From the NCBI GenBank assembly GCA_026168455.1, contig CM047426.1:60445396-60509395 (forward strand): 64,000 bases of DNA, given 5' to 3'. The notes under the pieces are model-generated. The model did not search any database, had not been told where the DNA came from, and saw only the letters and a list, made by a program, of their open reading frames with translations. Of the stretch, positions 23,840 to 33,918 are shown one piece after another (the first letter of the stretch is position 1; every line of letters starts with the position of its first letter). The DNA is from Theocolax elegans (Eukaryota > Arthropoda > Insecta > Hymenoptera > Cerocephalidae). Both the position numbers and the translations under genes were made by a program.

Positions 23840-24245
23840 CATTAATGAGCTATTTATGTAAGGTATTTTTTAAACTTTTATATGAAAAAATCAATTGTGG
23901 CATGGTCGTCTTATTTCAACTTTCTCTAATGTCATGTCGCTTGTTTATATTTGTTTTTTATATTAAGGAATTTGATCCGGATTTTTACATTCTACAGAAT
24001 TTTTGCAGCCAAAGTTATATTACATGTCATAAAATAAGTTGATAGATTTTGAGATAAATAACTTCAAATACAGTTATTTTTGAAAAAAATTAAAAATGTT
24101 CACTTTTTGAGGTTAGAATCAATGTTGGTAAAATTGTTTCTATCACTTAACAATTTTGACTTGTCTTCTGGGAAATATCTCTATCCTTTACCATAAAAAT
24201 GTTGTAGTTTAAAATTTTGGCCAAACGTGTTTATCTGAAATTATC
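23840..24245. mobile_element. Truncated arm related to the GGGATATTCC palindromes
   Basis: Contains CACTTTTTGAGGTTAGAAT and a GAAATAT / AAAATTTTGG order that parallels the right arm of the element at 59156-60101. Only one arm is present and the terminal GGG/CCC tip is not recognisable. Confidence 0.45.
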
Positions 24246-25160
24246 CATAAACATATATTGTGACAATGTGCTTCGCACATGTCAACATGATTGAATGATA
24301 TGTGAAACTAAAGGGAATACCTACCTACCCGAATAGCTAAGCAACTATATATTTAAACATATCTACTCATATAACTTCAACCTTTCCCTATATCTACCTA
24401 CCCGCACTGGATCTAAGTCCTACCTACCCTCACAATCCTAATAACCCTTCCCAAATGTCACTAACACACACCGTATAAGTAAGCTGGAACAACTAGCGAG
24501 AATCCAGATTATCATCAGGACTGTCTAGGCACCAGTAGAGGGAGGTCTGAAATCAGCAGAAAGTTAAAATCAGCAAACACAGGGGTTCCCAATATCCTGA
24601 CAAGCAGGGCGAAAAGAGCTATCCTCAACCCAGGGTGTCCGGAGTCAGCATGGAAGCAGCTAGTCCGCAGTAAAGATAATACCGTTTATTTTAGTATATG
24701 CTAGTGGTATGTAGGAGAAGGACACAAGGAACACATACAGCTGTATCTTAATATCACAGTTGTATCTGAGTATGACAGTTGTATGTTAAGAGAAAAAAGG
24801 CTGAATTGAGGTTATGTTTGTGTGCACAAATTAGGTGTATAGTTGATACAAACGCATATCAGCGCCACCCCAGGACATAAAGAATTACCTGGAGATTTTA
24901 CATGGAATAACTGTGGCGACCTTGGTGTTCGGTGTCATCAAGTGAAGCAAAGTAGTAGCAGCTTCAGATAACGAGGTTGGCGGCACATCAACGTAGCCGA
25001 CTTTGCGCCTGAATCTCGCGTCGTAATAATTAGTTAACAAGCTAATATAAACGAGATTATTACCTTAAGGGGGTTCTAAAATCAATTTTTATCCTCCCTA
25101 CCTTATCGACTGAGTAAATCAAATAATCGATTATAATTAGATTATTACATTATTATTATG
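24246..25160. other. Unassigned, less AT-rich region
   Basis: Contains CTACCTACC repeats (about 24320-24430) and a non-repetitive stretch at 24480-25020 of more balanced base composition than its surroundings. It could be a fragment of a retrotransposon long terminal repeat or a UTR, but I found no matching second copy, motif or reading frame. Confidence 0.3.
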
Positions 25161-25167
25161 GGGAGAA

Positions 25168-25384
25168 ATAAGAGTTCATTGCCCTTCGTATATGGATTAT
25201 TTAAGTGTGTGCAAAATTTGAGGCAGTAAAATTATCACGATTTTGTTTAAAACCTTACCAAAAATTTTGAGTATGCTTCGCCCTTCCCACATTTTTGGTC
25301 AGGGATTAAATAAAAACGAGCTAATATTTTTGACGCAAACTTTGTACATAGTTAACTTATTCATATACGAAGGGAAGTGAGGTT
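25168..25384. mobile_element. ~215-bp hairpin element (MITE-like)
   Basis: CCCTTCGTATATG near 25180 is inverted as CATATACGAAGGG near 25364-25376, with further pairing inward (GATTATTTAA against TTAACTTATT, imperfect). The interior is non-coding. Confidence 0.45.
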
Positions 25385-25499
25385 ACGCGAGCGCAGCAGC
25401 CGCCATCTTAGACTGACGACTGCACGGCAACCTGTCAAACTTTTTTCAAAGTTGTCGATTTGACGTGCAAACATAGAGATCATGAAACAAAACTTTTAT

Positions 25500-26039
25500 G
25501 TTTATAGCTTGAACATTTAAGCAAATTAATTGACAGGCGCATTTTAGTACGAAGGGAATAACCGAAATACTGAATGTCTATTATTAGTTGGAATGTGGAG
25601 ACTCGTGGTGCGTGTGCTTCAACGATCGCCTGCGAACACGCACCACGAAGTCATTTTTACCGCTCGATTCAACCCATTTGATTATTATAAAAAAAAAAAA
25701 ATCTTTCCGCATTCAATGTTGTCTTATTTCCTGATAAAGTTAAACATTTATGCAAATTAATAAACAGGCGCATTTTAGTACGAATGGAATAACCAAAATA
25801 CTGAATGTCTATTATTAGTTGGAATGTGGAGACTCGTGGTGCGTGCGCTCCGTCGATCGCCTGCGTACACGCAACACGAAGTCATTCTTACCGCTCGATT
25901 CAACCCGTTTGATTATTATAAAAAAAAAATCTTTTCGCACTCAATGTCCTCTTATTTCCAGATAAAGTTAAACATTTATGCAAATTAATTAATAGGCGCA
26001 TTTTAGTACGAAGGAGAGAACCAAAATACTGAATGTCTA
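25500..26039. repeat. ~235-bp tandem repeat with a strong internal hairpin
   Basis: Two full and one partial units start near AAGTTAAACATTTATGCAAA and GGCGCATTTTAGTACGA. Each full unit contains TCGTGGTGCGTGT and, 20 bp on, ACACGCACCACGA (one-base variants in unit two), a 13-bp perfect stem around a CGATCGCC-containing loop. The third unit is cut at 26039 by the CCC-tipped arm. Confidence 0.75.
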
Positions 26040-26170
26040 CCCTACTGAAAATGTATGCGCAATTAACAGCGCAACTTTTACGCAACATTTGACCCAACTT
26101 TTTGCCCAACTTTTTACGTGTCTTTATCCAGCAAAAAGTTGCGCCATAAATTGCGCTACTGTATTGAAAA
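26040..26170. mobile_element. CCC-tipped element, left arm (CCCTACTGAAAATG)
   Basis: The tip CCCTACTGAAAATG follows TA. The arm carries repeated GCGCAACTTTT / GCCCAACTTTTT motifs, then ACGTGTCTTTATC and TTGCGCCATAAATTGCG, and leads into (TA)n. The reverse complement of 60103-60226 matches it in the same order, so that is either the partner arm of this element or an arm of a second copy. Confidence 0.6.
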
Positions 26171-26201
26171 TTTGAAAATATATATATGTATTAATTGATA
26201 A

Positions 26202-26621
26202 ATCGGTACTTATGCCGACAAATTCTTACGGGAAATGGGAATTGTGCTTACTTTGGGGGGAACAATGCCGACGTCAGCATAATTCCACCGAAAATTCAAC
26301 CATGTATCGGTACTTATGCCGACACACAAAAAATCGGAAAATTAGCTTTGTGATCCCCGCTTTGACGTTATAATATTAATTAATGGCCTACGGCACCTCG
26401 AAAGACGTTATAACTTCAATCCTTCATTAATATTATAAGGTCAAAGTGTGCTTTTTTACCCGTGAGGGGCCTTTAGGTATTTGGCTTATTGGATATTTGG
26501 GTTATTGGTTTTTTATGCATTATTCTATCAATTAATATTCTCCCCCTTATATCTGAGTCGTTACATATGTTTTATAACCTCAAAACACCAAGATAACACG
26601 TAGTGTCACCATAAGTACCGA
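26202..26621. mobile_element. MITE-like element with ATCGGTACTTATG ends
   Basis: ATCGGTACTTATGCCGACA occurs at 26202 and again directly at about 26303, and the inverted form CATAAGTACCGAT is at 26609-26621. The element may begin at either left copy. No coding sequence. Confidence 0.45.
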
Positions 26622-26640
26622 TACTGATGTTTATATATAT

Positions 26641-28295
26641 GGGTGGTTCTCTGTGACATCGAAGATGAAAAAAATAAATATTGCTATAACTGTGGGAATA
26701 TGTTTTAGAAGTATCCAGTAGTTCTCCTGAATTTTTTCAGATTTTTTCTGGGCCATTATTTTAAGTTACAGAGAGTCAAAGTTGACATTTTAGCACTTTT
26801 TTGCATTATATGCCCATTTTCATGAATTTTTAGCTCCCAGGGGATGCATTTTTCACTAAAAATATAAGTATGACTTTTTTTGTAAAATTTTCCGAACTTT
26901 TCATTAAAAATACTTTTAAAGACATAAATTTATGCTGTCACACTCTTGTAAGCCATTTAAACCTTAAATAGTGAAAATCAGCAATTCTGCTCCGGACTCT
27001 GGTAACCTAATACTGTCTAAAAGATGTCTTTTTATAGTCAGAAACTGCTTAAAAATTTCCAGAGTGGGTCTAAATCATTAAGATCACTTATGGTCAAAAT
27101 ATCCGGGAAAAGTGCCCGAAATATTAATAGAAATGTATATTTGTTGCCTTATAACGATGAATCTAGTAGCATGATCATTGCAAAAAAATTTATGCACTTA
27201 CCTTGGAATGGTAGAAAAGTATCTCCACTTGTTTCAGTATTCATCTAATCCCCTGTAAGCTGCTAAAAATACAAATATTATTATAAAATTGTAAAAAATT
27301 ATTTTGTAAACATTTATAATGCTGGATTTTTAGTTTTACATCCCTTACAAGAATTATAATACTAATCTGAAGGATTACTATAAAAGTATCAACATTATTA
27401 TTATTATTATTCAGCAATACATTGTTTAGATTTCACAAATTTGTCACTGTCACGTTATCAAATTATTCATTATAATTACATATCCGATTTATTTATATAT
27501 CTTTTGTATTAAAGACGTATATTCAGTTATTGTAATAATGATGTTTATATATTTATAGTAATCCTTCAGATTAGTATTATAATTCTTGTAAGGGATGTAA
27601 AACTAAAAATCCAGCATTATAAATGTTTAAAAAATAATTTTTTATAATTTTATAATAATATTTGTATTTTTAGCAGCTTACAGGGGTTTAGATGGATACT
27701 GAAACAAGTGGAGATACTTTTCTACCATTCCAAGGTAAGTGCATAAATTTATTTGCAATGATCATGCTACTAGATTCATCGTTATAAGGCAACAAATATA
27801 CATTTCTATTAATATTTCGGGCACTTTTCCCGGATATTTTGACCATAAGTGATCTTAATGATTTAGACCCACTCTGGAAATTTTTAGGCAGTTTCTGACT
27901 ATAAAAAGACATCTTTTAGACAGTATTAGATTACCAGAGTCCGGAGCAGAATTGCTGATTTTCACTATTTAAGGTTTAAATGGCTTACAAGAGTGTGACA
28001 GCATACATTTATGTCTTTAAAAGTATTTTTAATGAAAAGTTCGGAAAATTTTACAAAAAAAGTCATACTTATATTTTTAGTGAAAAATGCATCCCCTGGG
28101 AGCTAAAAATTCATGAAAATGGGCATATAATGCAAACAAGTGCTAAAATGTTAACTTTGACTCTCTGTAACTTAAAATAATTGCCCAGAAAAAATCTGAA
28201 AAAATTCAGGAGAACTACTGGATACCTCTAAAACATATTCCCACAGTTATAGCAATATTTATTTTTTTCATCTTCGATGTCACAGAGAACCACCC
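26641..28295. mobile_element. 1.65-kb palindromic element, copy 2
   Basis: Same GGGTGGTTCTCTGTGAC tips, arm structure and length as 4345-5997, again set in (TA)n. Sequence differs from copy 1 by scattered substitutions only. The exon-like segment in the right arm is at 27684-27734 (acceptor TTACAG, ATG at 27692, donor GGTAAGT). Confidence 0.88.
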
Positions 28296-28378
28296 ATATA
28301 TATATACATATAATTTTATAATAGAAAATGCCTTAAGATCTTCTCTATGTGAGTTTCAATTGCAATTTTCAACATAAA

Positions 28379-28629
28379 TGTTGGAATAAAACAGGAGAGG
28401 AAGGGCTTGGCTTCAATGATAAACTCATTGTTTATATTATAAAAAAAAAACTGTTTATTCTATATATATTAAAACGTATGTACACTGGGGGGGGGGGCCT
28501 TGGTACATCCGACCGGGTCGGGATCCGTGGCTCGAGTGCAGTAGCGGGAGAAACCGATCTCGCCGCGCCGCCGCTTGCATCGCTTCCTCCGGGGTCCTCC
28601 CCACTCCTCGTTACTCAGTCGGTAACGAT

Positions 28630-28660
<31 letters not shown>

Positions 28661-28682
28661 CTATCACGTCTTATTTCCAACA
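28379..28682 (-). repeat. Copia 3' LTR
   Basis: 304 bp, TGTTGG...CCAACA. It shares with the other LTR a G-run at about 28487-28497, the GC-rich CTCGCCGCGCCGCCGC block and a (GA)n run. On the sense (minus) strand a TATATATAG box and an AATAAA lie downstream of the C-run. Confidence 0.93.
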
Positions 28683-28691
28683 CTCCCTCCC
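28683..28691 (-). other. Copia polypurine tract
   Basis: On the sense strand GGGAGGGAG abuts the 3' LTR directly, the expected plus-strand primer. Confidence 0.85.
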
Positions 28692-28817
28692 GTGGTTGTC
28701 TTGATCTCTTCTAGCTGCAATTTCTAAGTTGAACTTCTAACTTCTTATCCAGTTATATCTAGCTCCAACTTATCTGCTCCATCTAGCTTTTATTTTCTGT
28801 AACGAAACATCAATCAA

Positions 28818-29807
28818 TTAATTTTCTAAATAACAATTCAGAATTTCTGTAGCTAATTTAACACGCAAATCATGAGCCAGTGGCTTTGTGAATATATCCG
28901 CTATTTGCTCCTTTGAAGCTATCCATTTAATTTCAATTAGGTTCCTGTCAACGCATTCTCTAACATGGTGCTCTCTAACCTCTGTCATATGTCTGAGTTT
29001 ATTGCTACAACTAACTTTTGTGCTTTGTATGGCAGCCATATTATCACACCATAGAGTCACGGGCGCAAACGAGTTTTCTAACATTAAATAGATCGAGCAT
29101 TGTAGAGATACTATCTCTTGGCACGCTTCACTCATGGCCACATACTCTGCTTGACATGTTGATAGGGAGACGTACGCTTGTTTGTGTGTTCTCCAGGATA
29201 TGGTATCACCGAATAACTTTATCACATATCCACAGGTAGTTATGCTACCTCTACAATCAGCGAAACTAGCATCCGAATAAGCTTGTAAATCGTCTAACTT
29301 CCCTTCGAACTTTAAACCTAAACTCTTAGTATATTTTAAATATCTACATAATCGTTTTACCATTTTCCATTCATAATCAGTCGGATTTATTTGATGTCGA
29401 CTCAATACATTTACCGCGTATGAAATGTCTGGTCTAACTGTGTTAGCTAGGTATAATAAAGTTCCAACTATTTCCTTATATGACGAATTTCCCTTATTGA
29501 TAGTTGACTCTAGACTAGCCTTTTCATCACTTTCTTCTCTATCTCTTCTAGCTTGATTCGTGACTTGATTAGTAACCATAAGAGTTCTTTGATGGTGCAT
29601 TTCACTGTAACCGAATCTTCGTAACATTTTCTCTATATAGTTTTCTAGCTTTAATATCGTTACTTTGTTCTTTCTATCTCGGACTATCTCAATATCTAAA
29701 AATGTTTTCGGTTCTCCTAAATCTGTCATTTCAAATTCTAACTGAAGTTTTGTTTTAATCTCTTCTAGCTTCATCAAATCATTACTAGCTATCAACATGT
29801 CATCAAC
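28818..29807 (-). pseudogene. Copia pol, C-terminal part: RT from VDD onward and RNase H
   Basis: The frame starts at the VDD of the catalytic YVDD box, cut there by the Helitron. It continues through the RT thumb (MTDLGEPKTFL, HQRTLM) and connection (ANTVRPDISYAVNVLSRH) into RNase H. Conserved RNase H blocks are YSDASFADC, STCQAEYVAMSE, CDNMAAI and ADIFTKPL. The stretch itself has no internal stop and ends in a natural position 126 bp before the polypurine tract. The N-terminal half of the same protein is at 42278 onward. In life it would copy the element's RNA into DNA in cytoplasmic particles. Confidence 0.93.
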
Positions 29808-29841
29808 ATCTTATCTTATATTATATTAAAGTGGATCGACT

Positions 29842-30260
29842 TTTGGTCTCCGGTTCTCCGGTTCTCCGGTTCTCCGGTTCTCCGGTTCTCCGGTTCTCCG
29901 GTTTTTAAAAAATGCATTTTTATAGTTTCAAAGTTTTATTTTAATTGGACTTTACACTTTTGGGCCTTACATTTTTTGGACCTTACATTTTTGGGCCTTA
30001 TAAATTTTGGGCCTTCCATTATTGGCAACGGAATTGTAAAGTTTTATTTTAATTGGACTTTACAATTTTAGGCCTTACATTTTGAGCCTTACATTTTTGT
30101 CCTCATAATTTTTGGGCCTTACATTTTTGGGCCTTATAAATTTGGGCCTTATAAATTTTGGGCCTTACATTTTGGGCCTTATAAATTTTGGGCCTTACAC
30201 TTTTGGGCCTTACATTTTTGGACCTTATAAATTTTGGGCCTTACATTTTTGGGCCTTATA
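29842..30260. repeat. GGTTCTCC octamer array and GGGCCTTA minisatellite
   Basis: 29842-29900 is a perfect run of CCGGTTCT octamers beginning 33 bp inside the Helitron 5' tip. After a short spacer, 29950-30260 repeats TTTTGGGCCTTACA / TTTTGGGCCTTATAAA at 13-20-bp spacing, about twenty times. Confidence 0.85.
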
Positions 30261-31731
30261 GTTTTTTTAAACAAATAGATATCAACTACTATGTCGATAT
30301 TATTACCAGAAAATTATCTTAATAACAATAATTAAAATAACATTTGATTACGTAATTAAAATTAATAAAATTTCAACACTGGAACATACAATAAATCAAA
30401 TTAATTTTTATTGTTTATTTTACAAACTTATTTTTGCAAAAATTACAAATTACAATTATTATGTTATCAAATTAAATTACCATTATTATGTTACAATTGT
30501 ACTCTATTCACTTGTATATTTCATAAGATATATTTTTTTCAATATATCGTTTTTATTGTTTATATAATTTATAAATTCAGCAAGTATTCATCGAAATCAT
30601 CTTTAACAGAAAAATAAAACTATATCATTAAATATTAAATGTATAATTAATTAAACATTAGATAAAAGATTCAAATAAATATTACTGTTTTTAAAATGCC
30701 ATTTAGAAGATTTATATCCAATATGCATATTGTCACATATTATTGATATTATATATGTTATATCTGTAACAAAAACATTTTTATTATTAATTATAAATAA
30801 ATTGACAAAGTCAAAACTTTACCTTTTAACTTAATCATTAAGTAATACTTCTGCATTTTTGATTATTTCGATAGTCTTAATAAACTAATCAGGATACTGA
30901 AATACAAAAAGACTTATTATATTTCAAACAATAATAATTTAAAATGAAAATAAGATAATTTTATAATATACCTTGTGACTTTAATCGTATGGAATGCCAT
31001 TAGGAATATAATATTTTATTGATATAATATTAATTGGAATGCTGCTGCCGTTTGTTATTTTTATTCAGCGCTGCATTCATTGGAATGCTGCTGCCCTTTG
31101 TTTTTTTTATTCAGCGCTGCATTTATTGGAATTATGGGTTATAAAGGTTGGCCCAGATTGTTTAAATGTTGGCCCATTTACAGAAAAGATTATTACAACA
31201 TATTATTTACAACATATTATTATTGCAATATTAAATATTATAAACGCAATTAAGTGCGCCTTAATTTAAGAAATTGCATGTGAAAAACAATTTTTTACTG
31301 GTTGAAAAATTTATTCCATAATCAATACAAAATGTTCCTAAATTGGCCAAAACTGGGCTAAAGTTTGCCAAAACTGGAAAAATGTTCCAAATATTTCAAT
31401 GTTGGTAAACATCGGCCCACTTTTGGCGCAAGTTGGCCCACTTTTAGCATATTTTGGAGCATTTTCATCGAAAATGTATTTCCACTAGGGTATGTATAAT
31501 ATTAGTATTTATAAAATATTAAATTGATATTAACTATATTTCATTCATTACATTGAAGCTACTTTCTTATAAACACTGTTTTCTAATAATTTATATTTTA
31601 TTTTTTTCAGCTTTACAAAAAAATATTAATAAAAAATTTAAAATAATCGTTTAGAAAAATAAAAAAAATTATAATTATTATTAAACAATTATATAATTGT
31701 GAATCATTTTGTAAAATAAACCATTTTTATA
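30261..31731. other. Helitron 5' non-coding region
   Basis: AT-rich and without a gene. It includes a direct duplication of about 46 bp (TTGGAATGCTGCTGCC at 31034 and 31080). A TTGGCCCA/TTGGCCAAAA motif cluster at about 31150-31450 ends in TTTCCACTAGGG at 31490 followed by TA, which looks like the right end of another CCC...GGG element whose left end I could not place. Confidence 0.5.
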
Positions 31732-33853
31732 ATGGGTTTGACGGAAATAAAAATATTAGTTGTAAAAACGATTGAACCATATAGCGACGATGCCCCTGTT
31801 GAAAAGAACCACGTGGTTTACCGCGTGGTTGGTCGTGATTACCACGTGGTATGGGTGTAAATATGATTTTAGAATAATAGTGTAATGGATGCAAATTCGA
31901 ACAACTTACAGAATTGCAATAAAGAATTATATGTTTAACCGTATCATTGAAATAAGTAAGGTCAAAAACTTTACGTGGTAAAACTGCGTAGTAAACCACG
32001 TAGTAAAACTAAGGTAGTGGTTACAACGTGATGTTACCTGGGTTGTAATTAAATTATTTATTTAAATATTGTAAGATTTTAATTAAATTATATAATTAAC
32101 AATAACAAAATATATAAGACCAAAAAGTTTCACGCGACATAATCGTGTGGTAAAGCCACGTGGTAAAACCGCGTAGTAAAACCACGTGATAGAAGCTTGT
32201 GGTAATCCACGAGGTAATAGACTTTAAAACTATGTGATTTTGTTACATAATTATTGAAATTTCCTTGTCGGAAGAAATTCCAAATTGTTAAAAATATATG
32301 TTAACAATAATAGTATATCTATATACTTACTTTTGGTCCGTAGAAGTCTAGAAAAATATTGTTTATATTTTTTTCTCTGTAGTTTTACATGAAATTGAAT
32401 TAATTCAATGGAAAATATTCTACAGGTACGAACTTTTTAATTATAATAAATAATTAATAGTATTATAACTCTTACAAAATTACGATGCACAATATTATTA
32501 CTTCGGAGGATATTATGTCAATTTTTTGATAAAGTAAGTACAAAATTAGTTTTATAAAGATATTAGATGTATAATTGAAAGTTTAATAATGTTAATTGCA
32601 ATTCGCAAATAAATATTGTATTAATTTACTAAAGTAGTGTAATTTGATTGCTAAATCCTTTCTTATCCATAAATACTAAGTATTTTACTACTTGATTTCA
32701 ACCTGTGCTTTACCACGCGGTTTCAACCCGTGGTTTTATACCACATAGTTTTATCACGTGGTTTTACCACGTGGTTTTACTACGAGGTTTACCGTTATCT
32801 GGGTTGGTTAAATCTTTTACGTTAAGGATAAAAGTGTAATTTAATTAAAATCCTATAAGTAGTCCACATTCTTTTTTTAGAATATTCTAAAATAATTTTT
32901 ACAATTTTACAACGCTGTTTTACCACGCGCTTTTACCACGTGGTTTCACCATACAGTTATATCGCGTGAAACTTTATGGCTTTATATATTTTGTTGTTGC
33001 TAATTATATAATTTAATTAAAATATATAATTTAATTACAACCCTGGTAAAATCACTACTGGTTGTAACCACACCTTGTAAACTTTTTGACCTTACTTATT
33101 TGAATGATACGGTATTAAATATCTAATTTTTTATTGCAATCCTGTAAGTTGTTCGAATTTGCATCCATTACACTATTATTCTAAAATCATATTTACACCC
33201 ATACCACGTGGTAACCACGACGAACCACGCGGTAAACCACGTGGTAAAACCACGTGGTAAAACCGCGAGGTTTACCACCTGGTAAAACCGCGTGGTTTAC
33301 CACGTGGTTCTTTTCAACAGGGGCTTCTATGTTAAATGATGAACACATATTAGAATTTAATAACATCCTTAAATCATGTACACCATTCAATATGCAAACA
33401 ACTCTTTTAGTTCAAAAACAATATAATATTAACTCAGTTCAAATGAATAATGAATACATTCAATTGTTATTTTCTGGAAAATATGAAAAAGGTCATTGGA
33501 TTTGTATGTATTACAATAATAGAACGATACACATTTATGATAGTTTAAATGCTAAATATTTGCAAAATGAACATAAAGTATACATCAATAGATTATTTCC
33601 AGATAGTCAACAATTAAAAATTGTTTTTGAAACAGTGCAATTTCAAACCAATAGTTATGATTGTGGAATTTTCGCGATAGCTTTTGCTGTCTCTATTGTA
33701 TTTAATTTATGCCCATGCAGTTTAAACTATGATATTTCCCAAATGCGTTCACATTTACTAAAAATATACGAAACACGTAGTATTACGATGTTTCCAATTT
33801 TACAAAATATAAACTATAATATATTTCAACAATACCAATCAAAAGATACATGA
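31732..33853 (+). pseudogene. Helitron-encoded Ulp1-like (C48) cysteine protease, split by an insertion
   Basis: Ulp1-family enzymes cleave SUMO or other ubiquitin-like proteins or their own polyprotein. The start ATG is 31732 (in-frame TAA 15 bp upstream). The first 62 bp are separated from the rest (33325-33853) by a 1,529-bp element. Leaving that and one GC copy out gives an unbroken 196-codon frame ending TGA 33851-33853. The family triad is visible: His in GHWICMYY, Asp in IHIYDSL, the oxyanion Gln in VQFQT and the Cys in SYDCGIF, in the right order and spacing. Its codon use matches the AT-rich Rep gene that follows about 110 bp downstream. It is smaller than cellular Ulp1 and consists of the catalytic domain alone. 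Its role in the Helitron is unknown. Apart from the insertion it is undamaged, unlike Rep and helicase. Confidence 0.85.
31794..33322. mobile_element. 1.53-kb palindromic CCC...GGG element with ACCACGTGGT motifs
   Basis: Tips CCCTGTTGAAAAGAACCACG and reverse complement. GC is duplicated (31792-31793 and 33323-33324). The protease reading frame is exactly continuous across the site, an independent proof of the 2-bp duplication. Both ends are packed with TACCACGTGGTA-like palindromes in both orientations, and the arms are complementary for several hundred bp (for example TAAGTAAGGTCAAA against TTTGACCTTACTTA-like). The first 12 bp of the tip equal those of the 8.1-kb element at 2340. It is non-coding; frames at 31727-31999 and 33193-33390 are arm artefacts. 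Confidence 0.92.
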
Positions 33854-33918
33854 TTCATATTTGTTGTATTGATGAAAAAAAATTGAATTTCAATGTAGCA
33901 GAAATAAAAATAATAGAA

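Noticed and set aside
24246..24980. Possible solo LTR
   Set aside because: No second copy, no clear TG...CA ends and no flanking duplication could be established.
4460..28180. Repeated 66- and 74-codon frames in the palindromes
   Set aside because: They are the two arms of the same inverted repeats and their second copies; no promoter or domain supports them as genes, though the exon-like segment is kept as a finding.
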